The notes beneath the pieces were generated by a model. It was not told the DNA's origin. It did not search any database and worked only from the letters and a program-made list of their open reading frames with translations. A stretch of 64,000 bases of DNA. Source: Halomonas litopenaei. Its GTDB lineage: Bacteria; Pseudomonadota; Gammaproteobacteria; Pseudomonadales; Halomonadaceae. The stretch is taken from contig NZ_JAEKJT010000003.1 of assembly GCF_017303055.1 (NCBI RefSeq), positions 558,001-622,000 on the forward strand, written 5' to 3'. The translations under genes were made by a program, and so were the position numbers. Positions 31,294 through 39,166 of the stretch are shown here, piece by piece; positions within the stretch are counted from its first letter, which is position 1; each line of letters opens with the position of its first letter.

Positions 31294-31743
31294 ATGAAAG
31301 TCAGTGAACTGGCCGTATCCGTAGGGGTCACGTCCGAGACCGTTCGTCACTACACCCGAGAGGGCTTGCTGTCCCCGAGCAAGGACCCAGCGAACGGCTA
31401 TCACCGCTACTCGGAGCAGGATCGTGAACGCCTGAGCTTTGTTCAGCGTGCCCGCACCCTGGGCTTCAGCCTGGCCGACATACGCCAGATCCTGGTTCAT
31501 GCGGACCAGGGAGACTCTCCCTGCCCACTGGTCCGCGACCTGTTGGCGGAGCGGCTGCCGAAGATACGCCAGCGTATTGCGGAACTGGAAGCGCTGGCTC
31601 AGCGCATGGAAGATGCCATGCACAGCTGGCAACACCTGCCCGACGGCGTCCCGGACGGACACAGTCTGTGCCGTCTGATCGAAAGCGTGCCGAAGGCGTC
31701 CGTACCGGAATCCACCACGGCCAGACAGCAGGAGTCATCATGA
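31294..31743 (+). CDS. MerR-family metal-responsive regulator (copper operon)
   Basis: A 149-residue MerR protein: winged helix-turn-helix at residues 1-70 (MKVSELAVSVGVTSETVRHYTREGLL), then the dimerisation helix (about 80-112) and a short C-terminal metal loop. It has only two Cys, Cys77 at the start of the dimer helix and Cys126 in the C-terminal loop; the middle Cys of the MerR/ZntR type (near 112-117) and the CueR Cys pair are absent, with Met106, Met109, His110, His114 and His123 nearby. Control of copA, which it overlaps by 4 bases, suggests a Cu(I) or Ag(I) sensor, but the site is unusual. Confidence 0.88.
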   Translation: MKVSELAVSVGVTSETVRHYTREGLLSPSKDPANGYHRYSEQDRERLSFVQRARTLGFSLADIRQILVHADQGDSPCPLVRDLLAERLPKIRQRIAELEALAQRMEDAMHSWQHLPDGVPDGHSLCRLIESVPKASVPESTTARQQESS

Positions 31744-34346
31744 ATCACCTCGAGGAGCACCAGTTTCAGGTGAGCGGAATGTCCTGCCAGGGCTGCGTCG
31801 GGCGCATGCGCCGGGCCATCCAGGAGCGTGACAACACGGCCAGGGTCGAAGGTGATCCCGGGAGCGGCAGGCTCTCGGTCGCCTCGGCACTCGGTGCCAG
31901 TGAGGTGAAAGCCCTGCTGGCACAGGCCGGCTACCCCGCCGAGCACACTGACGCCACCAACCCTCCGGTCTGTGACGACCCAGCGGCCTGTGGCAAGGCG
32001 ACGACCTCCCCCGTACCGGACGAACCACCCTCACAACCCGACGCCTCCACCGCTTCGGCCCAGCGTCTGGCGATCCAGGGCATGACCTGCGCAGGCTGTG
32101 TCGCTAGCGTTCAAAAGGCTCTGGCGCATACCCCCGGTGTCGAACAGGCAGACGTCAACTTTGCCTCTCATACGGCACGGGTGCGGGGCAGCGTCGATCC
32201 CCAGGCACTGGTGCAAGCGGTCGAGTCGGTGGGATATGGCGCCACGCCCATTGTCGACCTGCGCGAGGCGGAAAAGCAGCGAGCACAGCGCAACCAGCAG
32301 GACTACCGGCGCATGCTCAAGGGCAGCATCGCCTCCCTGGGGCTCGCCGTCCCCCTGATGATCATGATGCTGATCCATCACCCGGCCCCAACCGGCGTGG
32401 CGCGTCTTGGCTGGGGACTGGTCGGTCTGGCGACCCTGGCAGTGCTGATCGGCCCGGGGCGCCAGTTCTTCCGTGGCGCCTGGAAAGCCCTGCGTCATCA
32501 TCAGGCCAATATGGACACCCTGATTGCCCTGGGCACCGGTACCGCCTGGCTGTATTCCATGGTGGTGGTGCTGGCAGCGCCCTGGCTACCCGAGGCCGCC
32601 CGAGGCCTCTATTTCGAGGCGTCCGCCATGGTCATCGGTCTGGTGCTGCTGGGCAAGGCGCTGGAGCTGCGCGCCCAGGGGCATACCTCCGAGGCGCTGC
32701 ATCGGTTGCTCGATTTGCAGAGTCAAACCGCCCGCCTGGTGACCCAGCATGGTGATCAAGAAGTCGCCATCGACGACGTCACCGAGGGCGACCTGATCCG
32801 GGTACGACCCGGCGAACGCCTGCCGGTGGACGGCCAGGTGACCGAAGGCAGCAGCTACATCGACGAATCGATGCTGTCAGGGGAGCCGGCCCCCGTCGCC
32901 CGCGGGCCAGGGGACGAGGTCAGCGCCGGCACCGTCAACGGACGCGGCTCACTGGTATTCCGCGCCACCCGCATTGGCGCGGACACGCGGCTGGGGCGGA
33001 TCACCGAACAGGTGGCGACGGCCCAGGGGTCGAAGCCGCCCATCGGCAATCTCGCGGACCGGGTGTCTGCGGTCTTCGTGCCCAGCGTCATGATTATCGC
33101 GGTGTTGACCGCTCTGGCCTGGTACCACCTGGGCCCCGAACCGGCGGTGATTCACATGCTGGTCACTGCCACCACGGTGCTGATCATCGCCTGTCCCTGC
33201 GCCCTTGGGTTGGCCACGCCGCTGTCGACCATGATCGGGGTAGGCAAGGCGGCCGACCACGGCGTACTGATCCGCTCGGGCGAGGCGCTGCAGACGGCCA
33301 GTACGCTGACCACCCTGGTGGTCGACAAGACCGGCACACTGACCGAGGGACGTCCCAGAGTGACCGACGTGCACTGGTTCGATTCGCGTGGGCTCGAACG
33401 CTCATCGCTGCTGGCACTCATCGCGAATCTCGAGAGCCGGTCCGAACACCCGGTGGGGGAAGCGCTGGCGCGTTTCGCCGAGCAGCAAGCCGCCTCCGCT
33501 CACCACGGCGACGTCACCGTCGACGACTTCGAGAGCATCACCGGTCAGGGGGTCAAGGCACGAACAGCGCAAGGGCCTACGCTGGCGATCGGCAACGGGG
33601 CATTGATGGAGGCACGAGGCATCGATCTGCACGCCGCTGTTGACACGCTACCTGACTGGCAACAGCAGGCACGCACCCTGGTCTATGCTGCGCTAGACGA
33701 TCAACTGACAGCAGCCTTCGCGATCGAGGATCCGCTGCGCGAGGACAGCCGAGACGCCATCGCTCGCCTCCAGGCCGATGGCATCAAGGTGGTCATGCTG
33801 ACCGGCGACAACGCCGCCACCGCAACAGCCATCGGCGAAGCCGTCGGCATCGACGAGGTCCATGCGGAGCTGTCGCCCAGTGACAAGCATGCCGACATCG
33901 AACGACGCCAGGCCCAAGGGGAGATCGTCGGCATGGTAGGTGACGGCATCAACGACGCGCCAGCGCTGGCCCGCGCCAACGTGGGCTTTGCCATGGGCCA
34001 GGGCACCGACGTGGCCATTGAAAGCGCCGGCATCACGCTGATGCGGCCTTCTCTCCACGGGATCGCAGCGGCCATCGAGATCAGCCAGGCAACCTTGAGC
34101 AACATTCGCCAGAACCTGTGGGGCGCCCTTGGCTACAACGCCCTGTGTATCCCCATCGCTGCAGGTCTGCTGTATCCGCTGACAGGCACCCTGCTGTCAC
34201 CGATGATCGCCGGCGCGGCAATGTCCGCTTCTTCCATCACCGTGGTCGCCAACGCCAACCGACTGCGTCTTAAACGGCTGCAGGGTGCTATGACGCAGCC
34301 CTCGGCAGACGCCGACTCTTCTACAGCGTCAGGAGTCTCTTCATGA
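31740..34346 (+). CDS. copA: copper-exporting P1B-1-type ATPase
   Basis: An 868-residue Cu(I) efflux ATPase of the inner membrane. Two N-terminal heavy-metal domains carry GMSCQGC (residues 13-19) and GMTCAGC (114-120), joined by a linker with Cys78 and Cys84. The membrane CPC motif is at 485-487, the phosphorylated Asp in DKTGT at 529, the HP locus at 570-571 and GDGIND at 734-739. The Cu(I)-specific P1B-1 signatures YN (799-800) and MxxSS (828-832, MSASS) in the last two spans are present. The start at 31740 overlaps the merR stop (ATGA), and its own stop overlaps a micropeptide start. Confidence 0.96.
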   Translation: MNHLEEHQFQVSGMSCQGCVGRMRRAIQERDNTARVEGDPGSGRLSVASALGASEVKALLAQAGYPAEHTDATNPPVCDDPAACGKATTSPVPDEPPSQPDASTASAQRLAIQGMTCAGCVASVQKALAHTPGVEQADVNFASHTARVRGSVDPQALVQAVESVGYGATPIVDLREAEKQRAQRNQQDYRRMLKGSIASLGLAVPLMIMMLIHHPAPTGVARLGWGLVGLATLAVLIGPGRQFFRGAWKALRHHQANMDTLIALGTGTAWLYSMVVVLAAPWLPEAARGLYFEASAMVIGLVLLGKALELRAQGHTSEALHRLLDLQSQTARLVTQHGDQEVAIDDVTEGDLIRVRPGERLPVDGQVTEGSSYIDESMLSGEPAPVARGPGDEVSAGTVNGRGSLVFRATRIGADTRLGRITEQVATAQGSKPPIGNLADRVSAVFVPSVMIIAVLTALAWYHLGPEPAVIHMLVTATTVLIIACPCALGLATPLSTMIGVGKAADHGVLIRSGEALQTASTLTTLVVDKTGTLTEGRPRVTDVHWFDSRGLERSSLLALIANLESRSEHPVGEALARFAEQQAASAHHGDVTVDDFESITGQGVKARTAQGPTLAIGNGALMEARGIDLHAAVDTLPDWQQQARTLVYAALDDQLTAAFAIEDPLREDSRDAIARLQADGIKVVMLTGDNAATATAIGEAVGIDEVHAELSPSDKHADIERRQAQGEIVGMVGDGINDAPALARANVGFAMGQGTDVAIESAGITLMRPSLHGIAAAIEISQATLSNIRQNLWGALGYNALCIPIAAGLLYPLTGTLLSPMIAGAAMSASSITVVANANRLRLKRLQGAMTQPSADADSSTASGVSS

Positions 34347-34414
34347 GTATCATCGTGACATTGGCGGGGCTGGGGCTCATCGCGCTGATCATCTGGTGGT
34401 TCTGGCTATCCTGA
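34343..34414 (+). CDS. 23-residue single-span membrane peptide coupled to copA
   Basis: A tiny reading frame starting in the ATGA overlap with the copA stop: MSIIVTLAGLGLIALIIWWF followed by WLS and a TGA. It is almost wholly a hydrophobic span with a Trp-rich end. An AGGAGT ribosome site lies at 34331-34336, seven bases before the ATG. I recall similar N-terminal anchors on membrane-bound cupredoxins found beside copA in other gammaproteobacteria; reading past the stop here gives no cupredoxin. So it is either a genuine copper-system micropeptide or a decayed remnant. Confidence 0.6.
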   Translation: MSIIVTLAGLGLIALIIWWFWLS

Positions 34415-34486
34415 AAGAGCACTCCCAGCGTAAGGACCACATCGCTGGGCCAGACAGGCGTGAAGACGGGAAAAGGAGGCAAGACC

Positions 34487-34927
34487 ATGAGCCAAGCGGA
34501 ATCGCCCACGGGCCCCACCCTCGATCGAGTGCTGGAAACGGCGCTGTATGTGGCCGACATGGCCAAGGCACGACAGTTCTTCGAGTCGGCCCTGGGCCTG
34601 TCCCCCTTTACCGCAGACCATCGCTTTACCGCCTATCAGGTGGGGCCCTCGGTACTGTTGTTGTTTCTGGAAGGGGGAACCCTGGAAACCGTCGTACTGC
34701 CGGACAACGGGGGCACCATTCCGCCCCACGACGGTCGCGGCTGGGTCCATATGGCCTTTGCCATTCGCCACGCAGAGTTGGCGGCATGGGAGTCCCGACT
34801 CCATGCCCATGGTGTCGAGATCGAAGGCCGAACGCGCTGGTCGCGTGGCGGAGAAAGCCTCTACTTCCGAGACCCGGATGGCCATCTGCTGGAACTGGCG
34901 ACCCCGGGAGTCTGGCCCCATTACTGA
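34487..34927 (+). CDS. VOC (glyoxalase/bleomycin-resistance) family protein
   Basis: A 146-residue vicinal-oxygen-chelate protein: ETALYVADMAKARQFFESALGL (first beta-alpha-beta unit), GWVHMAFAI with the metal-position His, and SLYFRDPDGHLLELATPG, the standard C-terminal motif with the Glu metal ligand. The start at 34487 has a strong AAAGGAGG ribosome site. It lies 72 bases after the micropeptide and may be co-transcribed with copA. Family members range from glyoxalase I to fosfomycin thiol transferase and dioxygenases; the reaction cannot be assigned. Confidence 0.88.
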   Translation: MSQAESPTGPTLDRVLETALYVADMAKARQFFESALGLSPFTADHRFTAYQVGPSVLLLFLEGGTLETVVLPDNGGTIPPHDGRGWVHMAFAIRHAELAAWESRLHAHGVEIEGRTRWSRGGESLYFRDPDGHLLELATPGVWPHY

Positions 34928-34981
34928 CGGCGACATCGTTGAGCACCGGGGCGAGCCCCTCACTGTCCCCCCAGGGAACGA

Positions 34982-35033
34982 CCGTTCCACCTCAATCACG
35001 GCCGTTCCACCTCAATCACAGCCGTTTCACTTA
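34982..35033. repeat. 20-bp tandem repeat
   Basis: Two nearly identical copies of CCGTTCCACCTCAATCAC(G/A)G (34982-35001 and 35002-35021) and a partial third (CCGTTTCAC). It lies in the gap between the convergent VOC and recJ genes. Confidence 0.8.
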
Positions 35034-35082
35034 GCTAGCTGGCGCGGTTCAGGGCTCGACGCTGGCCTGTGCTTGGAAGGTA

Positions 35083-36894
35083 TCAATCGACGGGGTCTGC
35101 GTGTTCGACCATCAGCTGCAGGGTTTCGCGCCCACGGTAGCGATTGCGATTGAGCTTGTAAGCACAGTGCAACGTCGACCCCACATCAAAGTCGGGCAGT
35201 TGGCCAGGTGTCAGACAGCGAAACCAGATGGCTTTCAGCGTCAGCCCCTGACACGACAGTTCGAGTGACAGGTGACTGCCATCCCCTACTGGCTTGAGCC
35301 GCTCCACCACAAAGCGTCCCTCGAACAAGGGGGCCTCGAACTCGCGACCGAAGGGACCGAGCCCCTCGATCTCGACCAGGGTCTCGAGACGTAACTGCTG
35401 TTCAGAGAGCTCACCGTCGGTGTCGATACAGGGTACCAATTCCCGCTCGCCCAACTGTTCGCGTACCGCGGTCAGCATCGCAGCTCGAAAAGCGTCGAGA
35501 CGCGACTGCACCACACCGACTCCAGCCGCACCGCGATGGCCTCCAAAACGGACCAGAGCATCGGGGGCAAGCTGATGGGCACGTTGCAGCGCATCACGCA
35601 GATGCAAGGCGTCTACTGAACGCCCGGAACCTGTCAGCATACCGGCTTCTGCCGCAGGAGTGAGCACCAGCGTGGGACGACCATAGGCCTGCACCAGGCG
35701 CGATGCGACAATCCCCTGAACGCCAGGATGCCCCTCCTCCAGATGCACGATGATCATCGGGTCATCGGCCTCCAGCGCCACTCTGGCCAATGCCTTGGCA
35801 TCAGCCACCATCTCCGCCTCGATGGCCTTGCGTGACTGGTTGTCGGCATCCAGCGTCTCAAGATGGCGCCGCGCCACGCTGTCATCGCTGGCCAGCATGA
35901 AATGCAACGCGGCGTAAGGATCATCCAGGCGCGAGCGTGCGTTGATGCGGGGCCCCATCTGGAAGCCTAGAGTCTCGGCATCGAAGGGCACGCTATCCGC
36001 TCCCAGCCGCTCGGCCATCACTCGCCAGCACGGCTCGCCCATGCGATTGATCACGGCCAGACCGTGACGAACCACGGCACGATTGATGGCGCTTGCGCCC
36101 AGGGAGACACAATCGGCCACCGTGCCCAAGGCCACATAGGACAGCCAGGGCGACAGCTTGGGCGTCGACGGTGACAGCACCGCCTGCTCGATCAATGCCT
36201 GGCGCGTCAGCGACATCAACAGCCACGCCACCATGCAGCCGGCGATGGTGGCATCGGGATAGTCACAGTCCTGTCGGGTCGGGTTGACCGTGGCATAGGC
36301 CGACGGCGGCGGACCCTCCACGGGCAATGCGTGGTGGTCGCTCACCACCACGTCAATGCCGGCCTGCTTCAGCCGGGCAATACGCGCTTCATCACTACTG
36401 CCGCAATCGGCGGTGATCACCAGGCTTGGGCGGGGACTGAGCCGCAGGGTGCGCTCCACCAGCGGCAGGCTGATGCCATACCCATCATGAATGCGGTGAC
36501 CAATCAGGCTGTGAAGTCGTGATGCCGGTACGCCAAACAGCTCGTTCAAGGTGCGCCGGATCACCACGTGGGACGTGATGCCGTCGACATCGTAGTCGGT
36601 AAGAATACCGATATGCTCCCCTTCGGCCACCGCCCTGGCGATGCGCTCGGCGGCACGCGGAGCATCGGCCAGGCGTTCAGGGTGTACCAGGTAGCGCAGA
36701 CTGGGATCGACCAGGGGCTCGAGCTCACCTTTGTAGTCCACCAGGCGGCCAGCCAGCAGGCGTGCCTGCAGCTCGGACAGGCCGGCGTCCAGGCCCTGAC
36801 GGTAGAGGGATTCATTGCGCTGACGGCGCTGTATTCTCGGACGTGGCTCGACAAAGGGACGCGGGGCACTGTCGATCACAGAAGACTCAGACAT
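35083..36894 (-). CDS. recJ: RecJ-type single-stranded-DNA exonuclease, divergent (DHH/DHHA1)
   Basis: A 603-residue DHH-superfamily nuclease. Motifs in order: DYDVDG (catalytic metal Asp), TADCG, SDHHALP (the DHH), AIAGCMVAWLL-like segment, ALGTVADCV, GPRINARSR and the DHHA1 GGHRGAAGVG, with a C-terminal OB-like region. RecJ degrades single strands 5' to 3' in recombination and mismatch repair. Position near thrC-hom-dsbC-xerD is the usual one for recJ. It is somewhat longer than E. coli RecJ (577) and diverged at normally tight motifs (TVDNG is TADCG; GPRLNAAGR is GPRINARSR). A RecJ-like DHH phosphoesterase with altered specificity is an alternative. Confidence 0.82.
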   Translation of the reverse strand: MSESSVIDSAPRPFVEPRPRIQRRQRNESLYRQGLDAGLSELQARLLAGRLVDYKGELEPLVDPSLRYLVHPERLADAPRAAERIARAVAEGEHIGILTDYDVDGITSHVVIRRTLNELFGVPASRLHSLIGHRIHDGYGISLPLVERTLRLSPRPSLVITADCGSSDEARIARLKQAGIDVVVSDHHALPVEGPPPSAYATVNPTRQDCDYPDATIAGCMVAWLLMSLTRQALIEQAVLSPSTPKLSPWLSYVALGTVADCVSLGASAINRAVVRHGLAVINRMGEPCWRVMAERLGADSVPFDAETLGFQMGPRINARSRLDDPYAALHFMLASDDSVARRHLETLDADNQSRKAIEAEMVADAKALARVALEADDPMIIVHLEEGHPGVQGIVASRLVQAYGRPTLVLTPAAEAGMLTGSGRSVDALHLRDALQRAHQLAPDALVRFGGHRGAAGVGVVQSRLDAFRAAMLTAVREQLGERELVPCIDTDGELSEQQLRLETLVEIEGLGPFGREFEAPLFEGRFVVERLKPVGDGSHLSLELSCQGLTLKAIWFRCLTPGQLPDFDVGSTLHCAYKLNRNRYRGRETLQLMVEHADPVD

Positions 36895-37003
36895 CGGACT
36901 CTCGGGATATGGGGGTAGGTGACGTTCCGGCGTCTATCCGGGGTCAGCGGGACAAATTGGCCCCTCGGCAGGTCAGCCACTCCCTCAGCAGGCGACGTCG
37001 GCC

Positions 37004-37621
37004 TCAGCTGATCGGCAGCATCACATGTTCGCGGTAGGCGGTGCGCTGGGTCAGCTTGCCGTACCAGGCCTCCAGGTGGGGAAGCGTGGGGCGTTCGATG
37101 TCCAGCTCAAACCACAGATAGACATAGGCCCCCAACGGAATATCGGCCAGGCCAAAGGCATCGCCCGATAGCCAGGGTTGCTTGGCCAGCACCCCGTCCG
37201 CCAGGCGCAGTGCTTTTTCGAACCCCGACAGCCCGCGCTCGATCGCGGCATCATCACGGGTCTCGGGCGTTCCCCGCACCAGGTTCATGATGAGGTCACG
37301 ATAGGGCCCCGCCAGGCTGGCCAGGGCCCAGTCCATCCACATGCCCGAGCGACCGCGCTCGGCGGGAGTCGCCGTGTTCAGCTGAACGTTACCGTAGGCA
37401 TCCGCCAGGTAGCGCACGATTGCATTGGACTCCCACAGGACGAGGTCGCCGTCTTCGAGGCAGGGAATCAGCCCGTTCGGATTCTTGGCCAGATAGTCCG
37501 GCGTATCCAGCCCTCCGAAAGGCCCTCCCACGTCGATCCGTTCGAGCGTGATACCGAGCTCGGCGGCACACCACATGGGCTTCTTCACGTTGACCGAATT
37601 GCTGCGTCCCCAAAGCTTCAT
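37004..37621 (-). CDS. glutathione S-transferase family protein
   Basis: A 205-residue GST: N-terminal thioredoxin-like domain starting MKLWGRSNSVNVKKPMWCAAELGI (Ser8/Asn9 in the active-site region), NPNGLIPCLEDGDLVLWESNAIVRYL (the cis-Pro and Glu-Ser glutathione gamma-glutamyl site), then an all-helical C-terminal domain with GLADIPLGAYVY (N-capping box). This pattern fits small GSTs of the theta/beta-like bacterial type. The start at 37621 has AGGGAGA. It lies between recJ and thrC without an obvious link; substrate unknown. Confidence 0.88.
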   Translation of the reverse strand: MKLWGRSNSVNVKKPMWCAAELGITLERIDVGGPFGGLDTPDYLAKNPNGLIPCLEDGDLVLWESNAIVRYLADAYGNVQLNTATPAERGRSGMWMDWALASLAGPYRDLIMNLVRGTPETRDDAAIERGLSGFEKALRLADGVLAKQPWLSGDAFGLADIPLGAYVYLWFELDIERPTLPHLEAWYGKLTQRTAYREHVMLPIS

Positions 37622-37686
37622 GATTGTCTCCCTGGCGAAACGGAATGGTCGAAGCAAGATCCTCGCCTCGACCGGAACGGGCAAGC

Positions 37687-39078
37687 CTAGCGGCGGCGAT
37701 GCTCGGCCACGAAGGCCTGTACCGCTTCGAGTCTAGCGGGAAGCACCTCGTAGCGTTCCTCACGCTCCAGCAGGTCTTCCATATGTGGCGGAAGCGGCAC
37801 ACCAGGGAAGCCCGCCTTGACCACTGCCTCGGCGAACTTGGCCGGATGGGCCGTTGCCAGGGTAATCATCGGCGTGGCGGCATCCCTGCGCTCGCGCTCG
37901 GCGGCACGGTAGCCTGTCGCGGTATGCGGGTCGAGAATTTCCTGGGTCCGGTGATGAGCCTCGCGGATCACCTCCAGAATGGTAGCGTCATCGACGCTAT
38001 GGCTGGCAAAAATGTCGCGCAGTCGGCCCAGGGGCGCGTCGGCCAACGCGGTCGGCTCCTGCTGGAAGCGTGTGAGCAGCGCATCGACGGCTGCGCCGTC
38101 CCGCTCGTAGGCTTCAAACAGCAGACGCTCGAAGTTGGACGACACCACGATGTCCATGGACGGTGCCAGGGTGGCCAGCAGGTCCTTCTTGGAGAAGTCA
38201 TTGTCGGCCAGGGTGCGGTGAAGAATGTCGTTGGCGTTGGTCGCGATGATGAATTGCTTGACCGGCAGTCCCATGCGATATGCCACATAGCCGGCAAAGA
38301 CATTGCCAAAGTTGGCCGAGGGCACGCAGAAGCTGACCTGGCGCTGGGGCGCCCCGACGGCCACCGCCGACGCCACGTAATACACCACCTGGGCCATGAT
38401 ACGCGCCCAGTTGATCGAGTTGACGGCTACCAGCCTAGTCCCCTCGAGGAAGCTCTGGTCAGCGAAGCTCGCCTTGACCATGGCCTGGGCGTCATCGAAG
38501 TTGCCTTCGATAGCGACATTGAAGACGTTGTCGGCCAGCACCGTGGTCATCTGGCGGCGCTGCACCTCCGACACCCGGTTGTGGGGGTGAAGAATGAAGA
38601 TATCCAGGTTGTCACAGTGGCGGCAGCCTTCAATGGCCGCAGAGCCGGTATCCCCGGACGTGGCGCCCATGATCACCGCGCGCTCGCCGCGCTTCTGCAG
38701 GAAGTGATCGAGAATGCGGCCCAACAGCTGCAGTGCCACGTCCTTGAACGCCAGCGTCGGCCCGTGGAACAACTCCAGCAGGAAGTGGTTGGCATCCAGC
38801 TGGTTGAGCGGGACGACCGCATCGTGGCTGAAGGTGGCGTAGGCGTCCCGGACCAGGCCGCGGAAGGTGTCGTCGTCGATCTCACCGCCGACAAACGGCT
38901 TCATCACACGAAAGGCGATCTCGGCATAGGAGAGACCGGCCATGTCGGCCAGATCATCCGCGCTGAGTTGGGGAAAGTCCTCGGGCACGTAAAGGCCGCC
39001 ATCGGTGGCCATGCCGGTGAGAACGACATCTTCAAAGGACAGCGCGGGCGCCTGCCCACGGGTGCTGATATAGCGCAT
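37687..39078 (-). CDS. thrC: threonine synthase
   Basis: PLP enzyme converting O-phosphohomoserine to threonine. The 463-residue protein has RYISTRGQAP at the N-terminus, the PLP lysine in HGPTLAFKDVALQ, and GATSGDTGSAAIEG for phosphate binding, matching the bacterial long class. The ATG at 39078 has AAGGAA; a further 39 in-frame codons upstream are not conserved. It follows hom after 88 bases, so the two last threonine-specific steps are together. Confidence 0.96.
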   Translation of the reverse strand: MRYISTRGQAPALSFEDVVLTGMATDGGLYVPEDFPQLSADDLADMAGLSYAEIAFRVMKPFVGGEIDDDTFRGLVRDAYATFSHDAVVPLNQLDANHFLLELFHGPTLAFKDVALQLLGRILDHFLQKRGERAVIMGATSGDTGSAAIEGCRHCDNLDIFILHPHNRVSEVQRRQMTTVLADNVFNVAIEGNFDDAQAMVKASFADQSFLEGTRLVAVNSINWARIMAQVVYYVASAVAVGAPQRQVSFCVPSANFGNVFAGYVAYRMGLPVKQFIIATNANDILHRTLADNDFSKKDLLATLAPSMDIVVSSNFERLLFEAYERDGAAVDALLTRFQQEPTALADAPLGRLRDIFASHSVDDATILEVIREAHHRTQEILDPHTATGYRAAERERRDAATPMITLATAHPAKFAEAVVKAGFPGVPLPPHMEDLLEREERYEVLPARLEAVQAFVAEHRRR

Positions 39079-39166
39079 CTTGTGATTCCTTGCCGCCGCT
39101 GCAGCGCGGCCTGAGGGGTCCAGCGAAGCGCCATGGGGCATGGCCGCGGCCGCCCCATGGACATCG

